64,000 nt of DNA from an uncultured Lachnospiraceae bacterium (GCA_902789175.1 CADANF010000002.1:62001-126000); one strand, 5' to 3'; counted from the first letter of the stretch, positions 18,311-25,578 are shown. Notes: a model not told the origin generated them from the sequence alone. Numbers and translations: made by a program.

Positions 18311-18886
18311 ATGGCTAGGTACAGCTACGAGTTTAAGAAAAAAATTGTTGATGCCTATTTAAGAGGTGAAGGAGGCTACAAGTATCTTTCATCCGTCTAT
18401 GGTCCACATAAAAAAGATATACAAAAATGGGTCAATAACTACCAGTCCTTTGGCGATGAAGGTTTAATGAGGTCTCGTCAACAGAAAAAGTATTCTTTTG
18501 AAAAGAAACTTTCTGTGGTAGAGTTATATCTAACAAACGAGATTTCATATCAAGAGCTGGCTATTCAAGAAGGCATAACTAATCCAAGCTTGATTGCTGC
18601 ATGGGTTAGTCGTTTTCGTGTTGCTGGTCCAGAGGCTTTGAAATCTCGTAAGAAAGGTCGGACGAGAACATTGGATAAATCTAAGATATCCCCAAAACCT
18701 CAGAAAATTGAAGAAAGAGTTGTTGATACCAGTGCTGAACATGTAAAGGAATTAGAGGATGAACTCCTTAAGTTAAGAATAGAGAACGCTTTTTTAAAAG
18801 AACTGAGGAGGCTGCGTTTAGAGGACGAGGCAAAAATGAGAGAACGGCACTCGTCATCAACAGCCTCCGGGGAGAGTTTAGACTAA
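18311..18886 (+). CDS. IS3-family transposase OrfA
   Basis: DNA-binding subunit of the insertion sequence, 191 residues. Two helix-turn-helix units are visible, near residues 5-55 (YSYEFKKKIVDAYLRGEGG) and 60-115 (KLSVVELYLTNEISYQELA), followed by a leucine-rich coiled coil (ELEDELLKLRIENAFLKELR) that mediates pairing with OrfB. ATG 18311 is chosen because GGAGGT at 18295-18300 lies upstream; an earlier in-frame TTG at 18293 overlaps that site. The 3' end overlaps the orfB frame. Confidence 0.9.
   Translation: MARYSYEFKKKIVDAYLRGEGGYKYLSSVYGPHKKDIQKWVNNYQSFGDEGLMRSRQQKKYSFEKKLSVVELYLTNEISYQELAIQEGITNPSLIAAWVSRFRVAGPEALKSRKKGRTRTLDKSKISPKPQKIEERVVDTSAEHVKELEDELLKLRIENAFLKELRRLRLEDEAKMRERHSSSTASGESLD
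18832..18836 (+). other. Candidate programmed -1 frameshift site between orfA and orfB
   Basis: A run of five As near the end of orfA. A one-base backward slip here moves from the orfA frame into an open frame reading NERTALVINSLRGEFRLKD, the typical start of IS150-type OrfB. IS3 elements normally make the OrfAB fusion this way. Confidence 0.6.
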
Positions 18887-19727
18887 AAGACCTTCTCTCT
18901 TATATTGGTATGCCCAAAGCAACGTATATGTATTGGCAAAAGAGATTTGATAGAGAAAATCCTGACAGAGAAATCGAAAAAAAATTCAAGAAATTCGTAC
19001 TGATAATAAGGATTATGGATATCGTAGAATACTTGGAGAACTTCGAAATCAAGGATATACCATCAACAAAAAGAAAGTTCAGAGAATAGTTCAAAAACTT
19101 GGATTACAGGTGACATCCTATACCCGAAAAAGCAGGAAATACAGTTCTTATAAGGGTAAAGTTGGTACGGTAGCGCCTAATCGTATAAAAAGACGCTTTA
19201 ATACGCATATCCCTCATCAAAAGATTACTACTGATACTACAGAGTTTAAGTACTATGAGATTGATGCTAAAGGTCACATGACAATGCACAAGCTTTACCT
19301 GGATCCTTTTATGGATATGTGTAATGGAGAAATACTCAGTTATGGGATAGATACTAAACCTTCTGCCAAGAATGTAATGGATGCTTTGGAAAAAGCTATT
19401 GAAATCACTTCAGACTGTCCATACAGAAGAACGTTTCATTCTGATCAAGGCTGGGCTTACCAGATGAAAGCATACTCACACAGGTTAAAAGAAGAACGAA
19501 TATTTCAAAGTATGTCTAGAAAAGGGAACTGTCTTGATAACTCAATCATGGAAAACTTCTTTGGATTACTTAAACAGGAAATCTATTATGGTGTTGTTTA
19601 TTACAGTTATGAGGAATTAAAATCAGAAATAGAGCGATATATAAAGTATTATAATGAACAAAGAATTAAAGAGAAACTGAGATGGCTAAGTCCTGTCCAA
19701 TACAGACTTCGTCTCTTGGCTGCATAA
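18835..19727 (+). pseudogene. IS3-family transposase OrfB (DDE), broken by a frameshift at an A8 tract
   Basis: The catalytic half has the DDE triad: TTDTTEFKYY, FHSDQGWAY and SIMENFFG, with exactly 35 residues between the second Asp and the Glu. The N-terminal part (LRGEFRLKDLLSYIGMPKAT onward) is in one frame up to REIEKK at the eight As of 18977-18984. The expected continuation, IQEIRTDNKDYGYRRILGEL, lies one frame back, and the original frame stops at 19087-19089. Nine As would restore one frame. Either the copy is dead or slippage on the A tract rescues it. The internal GTG at 19110 is not a likely natural start. Confidence 0.85.
18977..18984 (+). other. A8 homopolymer at the orfB frameshift
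   Basis: Eight consecutive As where the OrfB reading frame changes by -1. The length is prone to replication error and to transcriptional slippage. Confidence 0.85.
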
Positions 19728-19732
19728 AAAAT

Positions 19733-19760
19733 GCGTAACAGATATCAAAATCTGTTACGC
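19733..19760. terminator. Hairpin inside the IS right end, terminator-like on the minus strand
   Basis: GCGTAACAGAT (19733-19743) and ATCTGTTACGC (19750-19760) form a perfect 11-bp stem with a 6-nt loop. On the minus strand it is followed by ATTTTTT, so it could stop transcription entering the element from the right. Confidence 0.6.
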
Positions 19761-19791
19761 AATAAAAGTCTAACTTTTTGGGGTCACCTCA

Positions 19792-19794
19792 GAG
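19792..19794. repeat. Right copy of 3-bp target duplication GAG
   Basis: GAG directly follows the right IS end and matches 18252-18254. Confidence 0.8.
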
Positions 19795-19826
19795 ATCTGA
19801 CGGCTTTTAGCTTTATAATATACATT

Positions 19827-19922
19827 AATAAATAAAGTGAGAGAGTTATGAAAAACTTTAAGTAAAAGATACACCCCAATTATGAACGTAATATTAACAA
19901 AAATGTAACAATTGGTAAATTT
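19827..19922 (+). repeat. Direct repeat copy A (~97 bp, diverged)
   Basis: Begins AATAAATAAAGTGAGAGAGTT and ends with ATTAACAAAAATGTAACAAT plus TGGTAAATT. It aligns along its length with 20073-20170, with the centre most diverged. Confidence 0.75.
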
Positions 19923-20072
19923 ACGTAGAAATTAAGGTAAAATTACGATTTTCTACAAATTTTTATGCTTTGAGTCGGTGAGCCGAAATAACAATGAAAA
20001 GCAATAATTTGCATCGAGAAATAAAAAAGAAAAACCCCATCATAACGATGAGGTTGTTCTTCAACAATAAAC

Positions 20073-20170
20073 AATAAATAAATGAGAGAGTTACGAAAAA
20101 ACTTTATGGTCTTAATATATACTATAGTTATGAACAGGATATTAACAAAAGTGAAACGTTTGGTAAATTA
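20073..20170 (+). repeat. Direct repeat copy B (~97 bp, diverged)
   Basis: Begins AATAAATAAATGAGAGAGTT and ends with ATTAACAAAAGTGAAACG plus TTTGGTAAATT; matches 19827-19922 at 246-bp offset. The function is unknown. Confidence 0.75.
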
Positions 20171-20248
20171 ATGATGAAGTTTTGTGTTTTCTGTGATTTG
20201 TTTCTATCAAGATTAATTTGGTAATTAGCTTGGATGTTTTCGTGAATT

Positions 20249-20271
20249 AAGTTTACCTCTGAGGTAAACTT
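20249..20271. promoter_or_regulatory. Palindromic operator 1 of higBA
   Basis: A perfect 23-bp palindrome: half-sites AAGTTTACCTC and GAGGTAAACTT around a central T. It lies just upstream of the -35 element. A near-identical palindrome lies downstream of the -10, the expected layout for autoregulation by the HTH antitoxin. Confidence 0.75.
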
Positions 20272-20275
20272 TATA

Positions 20276-20304
20276 TTGAGAACTGAATATAACTATGATA
20301 AAAT
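20276..20304 (+). promoter_or_regulatory. higBA promoter
   Basis: TTGAGA (20276-20281), 17-bp spacer, then TAAAAT (20299-20304) with an extended TG upstream of the -10. It lies between the two palindromic operators, so bound repressor would block polymerase. Confidence 0.65.
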
Positions 20305-20327
20305 AAATTTACCTTGGAGGTAAATTT
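20305..20327. promoter_or_regulatory. Palindromic operator 2 of higBA
   Basis: Half-sites AAATTTACCTT and GAGGTAAATTT around a central G, one mismatch to a perfect palindrome; the same consensus as 20249-20271. It also contains the GGAGG that could serve as a ribosome site for a short frame starting at 20330. Confidence 0.72.
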
Positions 20328-20343
20328 TAATGGGGGTGGAGGT

Positions 20344-20640
20344 TTGGAAATTATCTATAGAAGCAAGAAGATAGAAAGAATTTGTAAGAGTTTTAAAGTT
20401 GCAGAAAAAGCATATGGACAACGTATGGCCGAGAAAATACATCAACGTATAGATGAAATAACAGCTATAGATACAGTGGAGTTAATGATACAATTACATA
20501 TCGGGAGATGTCATTCGTTAGTTAATAATAGAAAAGGACAATATGCAGTAGATTTAGTTCATCCCTATAGATTAATTTTTGAAAAGATAGGCGATGAGAT
20601 ACAGATTGTAAATATTATAGAAATTATCGATTATCATTAA
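20344..20640 (+). CDS. higB: HigB/RelE-fold toxin (plasmid maintenance killer family)
   Basis: Small ribosome-dependent mRNA interferase-type toxin of the HigB family, about 98 residues. The beta-strand start LEIIYRSKKIERICKSF, the central HIGRCHSLVNNRKGQYAVDL and the end HPYRLIFEKIGDEIQIVNIIEIIDYH follow the family fold. The start codon is unsure: TTG 20344 gives the usual N-terminus but GGAGG (20338-20342) is too close, while TTG 20314 lies inside operator 2. The toxin precedes its antitoxin by 27 nt, the higBA order. Confidence 0.85.
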   Translation: MEIIYRSKKIERICKSFKVAEKAYGQRMAEKIHQRIDEITAIDTVELMIQLHIGRCHSLVNNRKGQYAVDLVHPYRLIFEKIGDEIQIVNIIEIIDYH

Positions 20641-20667
20641 TAAAAAAATTATTAAGGAGGTAGCACT

Positions 20668-21759
20668 ATGGTGAGAAGCAGCAATTATATAGCAACGCCA
20701 CCTGGGGCAACAATTAAGGAACAGTTAACTGATCGAGGAATGAGTCAAAAAGAGTTTGCTGTAAGGATGAATATGTCGGAAAAACACATTAGCAAACTTA
20801 TAAATGGGGAGGTTCAACTTACACCTGAAACAGCACTTAAATTGGAAATAGTTCTTGGAGTTCCGGCAAAATTTTGGAATAATCTTGAAGCGATATACAG
20901 AGAAAAAATAATTAAGGCTAATGCTGAAAATGTGATGGATGCAGATATTATAATCGCCAAACAATTTCCTTATAATGAAATGTCAAAATATGGATGGGTT
21001 CCAGGAACGACTGATGCAAAAGAAAAGGTTATTAATCTTCGAAAATATTTCGAAGTGGTTGAACTATCACTTATTAATAATAAACTGATAACAAGAATTG
21101 CTTGCCGCAGATTGGCAATTACAGAAAAGAGTGATCTTGCATTGATTGCATGGATTCAAGAGGCTAAAATCAAAGCAAGAGAAGTTCAAACTTCACCGAT
21201 TAATATAAAGGGATTGGTTTCAGTGATTCCGGAAATGAGAAAGATGACAACTCTCAATCCAGAGGAGTTTTACCCTAAAATAATAAAATATCTTTCCGAT
21301 TGTGGAATTGCATTAATATTACTGCCTCATCTAAAGGGATCATTTCTTCAAGGTGCTTCTTTTATTGATGGAAATAAGATCGTTGTAAGTCTCACTGTAA
21401 GAGGAAAAGATGCTGATATATTCTGGTTTAGTTTGTTTCACGAACTTGCCCATATAGTTTTGGGGCACGTAGGATTAGTAAATGGTACATCTGATGAAGA
21501 TGAAAAGGCTGCAGATAAGTGGTCAGAAGACACTTTGATTAACAGTATGGATTTTGAGGTGTTTAAGAAAAATGGGGATTTTTCAGAGAAAAGCGTTATT
21601 GAATTTGCCACTTCTCAGGGGATTGCTCCGGGAATAGTGGTTGGCAGAATGCAGATGGATCGGCTGGTGAAGTATAACATGTTGAATAATCTAAAAAATA
21701 AAGTTGATGAATTGCCGCCGCACACTCGTGACTTTAGTCGTGAGTTAGGCAGATGTTAG
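20668..21759 (+). CDS. higA: HigA-type antitoxin fused to an ImmA/IrrE-like metallopeptidase
   Basis: 363 residues. The N-terminal XRE helix-turn-helix (about 13-75, TIKEQLTDRGMSQKEFAVRM) matches HigA antidotes and should bind the two operators upstream. The C-terminal half is an IrrE/ImmA-like zinc peptidase with HELAH at 258-262 and a likely third ligand Glu in DEDEKAADKW (near 279). AAGGAGG precedes the ATG. The last roughly ten residues (TRDFSRELGRC) are encoded by sequence resembling the IS605 end, so the natural C-terminus was probably replaced by the insertion. The peptidase may allow toxin release by proteolysis, as ImmA cleaves repressors; that is inference. Confidence 0.87.
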   Translation: MVRSSNYIATPPGATIKEQLTDRGMSQKEFAVRMNMSEKHISKLINGEVQLTPETALKLEIVLGVPAKFWNNLEAIYREKIIKANAENVMDADIIIAKQFPYNEMSKYGWVPGTTDAKEKVINLRKYFEVVELSLINNKLITRIACRRLAITEKSDLALIAWIQEAKIKAREVQTSPINIKGLVSVIPEMRKMTTLNPEEFYPKIIKYLSDCGIALILLPHLKGSFLQGASFIDGNKIVVSLTVRGKDADIFWFSLFHELAHIVLGHVGLVNGTSDEDEKAADKWSEDTLINSMDFEVFKKNGDFSEKSVIEFATSQGIAPGIVVGRMQMDRLVKYNMLNNLKNKVDELPPHTRDFSRELGRC

Positions 21760-22057
21760 AAAATATCTTCTTGAAACACTTAAATCTTTAGATATGGTTC
21801 CCCTGGCAATTGAGGTAATGCCTGATCATATTCATCTTCTCGTGGATTGCAAACCACAGTTAAGACTGTCGGATGCTATCAAGATTCTTAAAGGTAATAC
21901 TGCCCGGTGGTTATTCCTTAAGCATCCAGAAATCAAGGAACAGCTCTGGGGCGGTCATTTGTGGAATCCTTCTTATTTTGTTGCTACTGTCAGCGAAAGG
22001 ACGCTTGAACAGGTAAAACATTATATAGATAATCGGAAAAGGAATGAGGTGAAATGA
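21749..22057 (+). pseudogene. tnpA: IS200-like transposase TnpA, N-terminus missing
   Basis: The frame is open after a TAG at 21746 and reads RKYLLETLKSLDMVPLAIEV, then the HUH motif MPDHIHLLV, WGGHLWNPSYFVATVS and a helix with VKHYIDNR carrying a candidate catalytic Tyr. About the first 40-45 residues, including the first beta strand of the fold, are absent; full TnpA is about 130-150 residues. An ATG at 21794 gives only 87 residues. It is probably inactive. Its stop overlaps the tnpB start by 4 bases. Confidence 0.82.
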
Positions 22058-23394
22058 AGATATTTTCTACATACAGTGTAAAAATCAAATATTTCAATCA
22101 TATCTTCAAAGAAACAGTTGCTCTGTATCGTGAAGCAGTAGATTATCTTATAGAAGTATGTCTAAATGAGTGGGATGATATTTCTGTGATAAAAGGAAGT
22201 CTTAATCAGCAGAGATATGTGGAATGTCTGTGTCATGAAACGGCAGATAATACTAATGTCAGATATAGTTATTTCGACAAGGGTTTCTATAAGTTTCCAA
22301 GTTATCTGAGGCGTGGAGCTATAAATGAGGCAATAGGTAAAGTATCCTCTTATAAGAGTAATCTTGCAAACTGGGAAAAAGAAGACAAATGTTTGCGTGG
22401 CAGAAAACCATCCTGCCCGAAAGCGGGATATGTATATCCATGTTTATATAAAACAATTATGTATGAAGAAACTGGTACATATGAAGCCAAAATAAAAGTC
22501 TTTATCCGTAATACATGGGACTGGATAACTGTAGAACTCAGGAAGTCAGATATAGACTATATCAATCGCAGATGTACTACACGTAAAAAATGTGCTCCTA
22601 CACTTCAAAAACGTGGGCATGAATGGTTTCTGGATTTTCCTTTTGAGGAAAAAATAAAGCTGGCAGATACTGATATACATGAGCAGACAATTGTAGCTGT
22701 AGACCTTGGAATCAATAGTGCTGCAACGGTTTCGGTAATGCATTCAGATGGCACGGTCAAAGGAAGAAAGTTTTTGAAACTTCCAAAGGAATACGACTCT
22801 TTGAATCATTCCATCAATCGTATCAAAAAGGCACAGCAGAATCATAATCACAGAATTCCAAGATTATGGAGTAAGGCAAAAGGAATAAATGATGACATAG
22901 CGGTAAAAACAGCCAATTTCATCATAGACACAGCTGTATTATATAATGCTGATGTTATTGTACTTGAACATCTGGATCGAGATGGTAAAAAACGTGGTTC
23001 CAAGAAACAGAGACTTCATATGTGGAGAAGTCAGTATGTTCAGTCAATGGTAGAAGATAAAGCACACAGGCATGGAATGAGGGTAAGCCATGTATGTGCC
23101 TGGAATACAAGCAGGCTGGCATACGATGGAAGCGGAGAAGTTCTTCGCGGTACGAAAGGTGACCTGGATAGTTATAGTGTATGTAGATTCAATAGTCGGA
23201 AAATATATAACTGTGATTTATCAGCTACATATAACATAGGAAGCAGATATTTCATACGGGAAATCTTAAAATCCTTGCCCGTGAGGGAGAGGTTGGAGCT
23301 TGAGGCAAAAGTTCCTCAGGTAACCAAGAGAAGCACCTGCACATTGTCTACACTAATTAGCCTGAATACGGAGCTAATGTCATTTGTGGCATAA
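22054..23394 (+). CDS. tnpB: TnpB RNA-guided nuclease of IS605 type
   Basis: 446 residues, full length. The split RuvC acidic residues are present: Asp in IVAVDLGINS, Glu in VIVLEHLD and Asp in NCDLSATYNIG. The zinc-finger region is degenerate (CAWNTS in place of CxxC, later VCRFNS). A basic N-terminal domain should hold the guide RNA. TnpB family members cut DNA matching a guide made from the element's right end and help keep the transposon. The gene seems intact while its partner tnpA is truncated. Confidence 0.9.
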   Translation: MKIFSTYSVKIKYFNHIFKETVALYREAVDYLIEVCLNEWDDISVIKGSLNQQRYVECLCHETADNTNVRYSYFDKGFYKFPSYLRRGAINEAIGKVSSYKSNLANWEKEDKCLRGRKPSCPKAGYVYPCLYKTIMYEETGTYEAKIKVFIRNTWDWITVELRKSDIDYINRRCTTRKKCAPTLQKRGHEWFLDFPFEEKIKLADTDIHEQTIVAVDLGINSAATVSVMHSDGTVKGRKFLKLPKEYDSLNHSINRIKKAQQNHNHRIPRLWSKAKGINDDIAVKTANFIIDTAVLYNADVIVLEHLDRDGKKRGSKKQRLHMWRSQYVQSMVEDKAHRHGMRVSHVCAWNTSRLAYDGSGEVLRGTKGDLDSYSVCRFNSRKIYNCDLSATYNIGSRYFIREILKSLPVRERLELEAKVPQVTKRSTCTLSTLISLNTELMSFVA

Positions 23395-23510
23395 GTTGCT
23401 GAGTTCAGGGTGTATCTGTAGAAATGTAGTTCCCGTCTCCTAAAGAGACTACGTGCTTAAAAAGCATTTATGGGAAGCACGCGACTTCAGTCGTGTGAGG
23501 CTTCACATAA
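23395..23510 (+). ncRNA. Probable omega/reRNA scaffold and right end of the IS605 element
   Basis: The region after tnpB contains GTCTC..GAGAC and GTGCTT..AAGCAC arm pairs and ends in the hairpin around CGCGACTTCAGTCGTG (23481-23496). For studied TnpB proteins the guide RNA comes from the 3' end of tnpB plus the right end, with the guide from flanking DNA. The assignment here is by position and structure only; boundaries are approximate. Confidence 0.5.
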
Positions 23511-23602
23511 AAATATCGTAAATAATTTTAAATCAGTACAACCATCAATAATATAAAGATCAATTCCATTTATAAAGTGTTTATAACCAGCAAAAATATA
23601 AT

Positions 23603-23670
23603 AAAAGACGCGAAAGAATCCCATCAAAGGGCATGTTGAGCCCGCTGATGGGATTACTTGAGTGTCTTTT
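23603..23670 (+). other. Nested hairpin, structured RNA or terminator
   Basis: Three stacked stems: AAAAGAC/GTCTTTT (23603-23609, 23664-23670), AATCCCATCA/TGATGGGATT (23617-23626, 23646-23655) and GGGC/GCCC (23629-23632, 23640-23643), with two symmetric internal loops. It is followed by ATATTTT. It could be a terminator for the toxin-antitoxin/IS zone or a small RNA; no known class is recognised. Confidence 0.6.
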
Positions 23671-23707
23671 ATATTTTGGCGTTCGTTTTCAAATAAAAAA
23701 TGAAAAA

Positions 23708-23737
23708 TTGTATTATACTGATATTATGTGTTATAAT
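23708..23737 (+). promoter_or_regulatory. Promoter for the bactofilin-pyrH unit
   Basis: TTGTAT (23708-23713), 18-bp spacer, TATAAT (23732-23737). A small hairpin GGTCTAAA/TTTAGACC (23751-23771) lies in the leader before the gene at 23801. Confidence 0.65.
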
Positions 23738-23800
23738 TTCTAATGTGTATGGTCTAAATTTGTTTTAGACCTTTGAATCAGGTTAAAAGAGAGGAAATAT

Positions 23801-25576
23801 ATGGGATTTTTTAAAGGATTTAAGCGAGATTTCGCACAGGCAGTTAACGAACTTATGCCTGACCCGGTTGATAAAAAAGCCGATAAGAAGAAAAAAGAAA
23901 TTCCTGATCCATTTAAGGAAGAGGAGTCTTTAAAGACAGATTCAACTAAGAAATCTGCTGCTACTGATGATGATTCTGATGTTGAATTTGATGATTTTGA
24001 AGAATATGACGATCCAAAAGTAGAAAAGATAGATAAAGCGATAAAAGAAGAGTCTCCAAAGAATCTGCATGCAGCTGTCACAGAAGCAATTCTTAAGGAA
24101 GAAGCAGATAAGATGAGAGAAAGACTCAGACTTAATGCAGATATAGAAGAGCAGATGGTTGATGCAGCAATTGATAATCTTTCTTTTGAAGATCTTGATT
24201 TAGAAAAAGAAGTTGAAGAAACTGGAAATAAAGGAAGCCAGTATAAGACAAAGAAGAAAAAGAAGAAAAATAAATACGGCAAGAAGAATCAGAGAAATAG
24301 AGAATCTTCAGAAGAAGAATTAGCTGGAGAGATTGCTGATGAGATAGCCGGAAATGATAAGACAGAGGAAGAAGCAGCTGAGGATACGAAAGCAACTGAT
24401 GCTGCAGAATTAAAAGCTGATACTGCAAATGCGATTGATGCAGAAAAAGTAAAATCTGATATTTCAAAAGCTGAGGATGTAGAAGAAGTTCCAGTAGAAG
24501 AAGTTCCAGCAGAAGATGAATCAGATGAAACTAAAGAATTAAAAGATGCATCATCTGATGAAAAGACCGTCGAGGAAGAATTAGACGATATGGAAGATCC
24601 TGAAGCAATCATAGATATTGATAGATTAGAGGGCGTTTCAGGTGAAGAAAACGCAGAAAAAGAAAATACAGAAAAAGATAGTGTCGAAGATAATGCTAAG
24701 GAAGTAGATGAATTAGAAAAAGTAGAAGAAAGCATTACAGAAGATAACAAAGAAGATTCTGAAGAAAAGGTTGAAGAAATCTCTGAAGACAGTAAAAAAA
24801 ATGTTATCGAAGATGATATAGAAGAAAACGTAAAGGAAGATAATATCGAAGAGACAGAAGTCGAAGGGGCAGATATCGAAGAATTAGATGTCGAAGAGAT
24901 AGATATTGAAGAAAAAGACGAAGAAGAAAAAGGTATCGAAGAAAGAAAAGAGGACAAAGAGTTGGCTGATTTAGAAGATAAGATTGATTCCAAAGAAGAA
25001 ACATTAGAATTCGCACCAGCACCTGATTCAACATATATAACATCTAAGACTAAGATCACAGGAAATATCGAAACAGATGGAGATATTGATGTACTTGGTA
25101 CAGTTAATGGTGATGTTACATGTAAAGGCAAGCTTATCCTTGGAGGAACGATCAAGGGTGACGTAAAAGCCGGCGAGATGTATGCTAATCAGGCAAAGGT
25201 AGAAGGCGAGATCGTATGTGATGATTCCGTAAAGATCGGTGTTGGAACTGTAGTAATTGGAAATATTGCCGCATCATCAGCAGTTATCGCAGGTGCAGTT
25301 AATGGTGATATTGATGTAAAGGGACAGGTAATAGTTGATTCATCTGCCGTTATCGTTGGAAATATCAAATCCAAGTCAGTTCAGATCAATAATGGAGCTA
25401 TCATCGAAGGTTTCTGCTCACAGGCTTATCTTGACGTAGATGTTAAGAGATATTTCTCAGAAGATGAGAAGAGAGCTGCAAAATCAGAAGAAACAACTGA
25501 TCTTCCAGAGAAAAAAACTAATTCATCTAGAAATAACGGTCAGAGAACAAATGGCCAGAAGAAAGGAAATAAATAA
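23801..25576 (+). CDS. Bactofilin (polymer-forming cytoskeletal protein) with a long acidic N-terminal region
   Basis: 591 residues. The C-terminal ~130 residues (about 405-545) form the bactofilin beta-helix: repeats such as KITGNIETDGDIDVLGTVNG and GDVKAGEMYANQAKVEGEI. Before it lie about 400 residues of extremely Glu/Asp-rich, low-complexity sequence with one lysine patch near residues 146-165. Usual bactofilins have only short flanks. The start begins MGFFKGFKRDFAQAVNE, which may be an amphipathic membrane contact. AGAGGA precedes the ATG. pyrH follows after 2 nt. A scaffold role at the membrane is inferred from the family. Confidence 0.85.
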   Translation: MGFFKGFKRDFAQAVNELMPDPVDKKADKKKKEIPDPFKEEESLKTDSTKKSAATDDDSDVEFDDFEEYDDPKVEKIDKAIKEESPKNLHAAVTEAILKEEADKMRERLRLNADIEEQMVDAAIDNLSFEDLDLEKEVEETGNKGSQYKTKKKKKKNKYGKKNQRNRESSEEELAGEIADEIAGNDKTEEEAAEDTKATDAAELKADTANAIDAEKVKSDISKAEDVEEVPVEEVPAEDESDETKELKDASSDEKTVEEELDDMEDPEAIIDIDRLEGVSGEENAEKENTEKDSVEDNAKEVDELEKVEESITEDNKEDSEEKVEEISEDSKKNVIEDDIEENVKEDNIEETEVEGADIEELDVEEIDIEEKDEEEKGIEERKEDKELADLEDKIDSKEETLEFAPAPDSTYITSKTKITGNIETDGDIDVLGTVNGDVTCKGKLILGGTIKGDVKAGEMYANQAKVEGEIVCDDSVKIGVGTVVIGNIAASSAVIAGAVNGDIDVKGQVIVDSSAVIVGNIKSKSVQINNGAIIEGFCSQAYLDVDVKRYFSEDEKRAAKSEETTDLPEKKTNSSRNNGQRTNGQKKGNK

Positions 25577-25578
25577 AA

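Larger units (their letters stand above)
18255..19791 (+). mobile_element. IS3-family (IS150-like) insertion sequence, 1537 bp
   Basis: Imperfect terminal inverted repeats share GACCCCAAAAAGTTAGAC (left copy in 18261-18278, right copy complementary near 19769-19786). Both ends start with TG and diverge for four bases. A 3-bp direct duplication GAG flanks it (18252-18254 and 19792-19794), the expected IS150-group signature. It carries orfA and a DDE-type orfB in successive -1 frames. A hairpin (19733-19760) sits between orfB and the right end. The clean ends and intact duplication suggest a fairly recent insertion. Confidence 0.92.
18239..19811 (+). terminator. Terminator hairpin split by the IS3-family insertion
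   Basis: The left arm AAAGCCGTCAGA (18239-18250) lies just before the insertion, and the perfectly complementary TCTGACGGCTTT (19796-19807) just after it. Removing the element and one copy of the 3-bp duplication restores a 12-bp stem with a 5-nt loop (GGAGA) followed by TTTTAG, about 70 nt after the symporter gene. The arms are now 1.5 kb apart. Confidence 0.88.
19812..20248. other. AT-rich spacer without genes, before higBA
   Basis: No plausible gene is seen. The spacer holds two diverged copies of a ~97-bp sequence (19827-19922 and 20073-20170) and a hairpin with arms AACCCCATC (20033-20041) and GATGAGGTT (20047-20055) with one mismatch. Confidence 0.7.
21725..23505 (+). mobile_element. 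IS200/IS605-family element with a decayed tnpA
   Basis: It contains the remnant of a HUH transposase (tnpA) and a full tnpB. The left boundary shows CGTGACTTTAGTCGTGAG (21727-21744), closely resembling the right-end hairpin GCGACTTCAGTCGTGTGAG (near 23482-23500). The left end is joined straight to the middle of tnpA, so an internal deletion has occurred. Exact ends cannot be fixed from one copy. Confidence 0.75.

Noticed and set aside
19110..19727. The 205-codon frame from GTG 19110 as a stand-alone transposase gene
   Set aside because: Upstream codons in the same frame back to the A8 tract encode conserved OrfB sequence, so this is the 3' part of a frameshifted gene.
20330..20374. Short 14-codon frame (ATG at 20330) overlapping the higB start, with GGAGG upstream
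   Set aside because: It could be a leader peptide coupling translation to higB, but there is no conservation evidence; the length is easily chance.
24289..25155. Long antisense open frame (288 codons, Ser-rich) opposite the bactofilin gene
   Set aside because: It mirrors the Glu/Asp codons of the acidic region; low complexity, no ribosome site and no domain.
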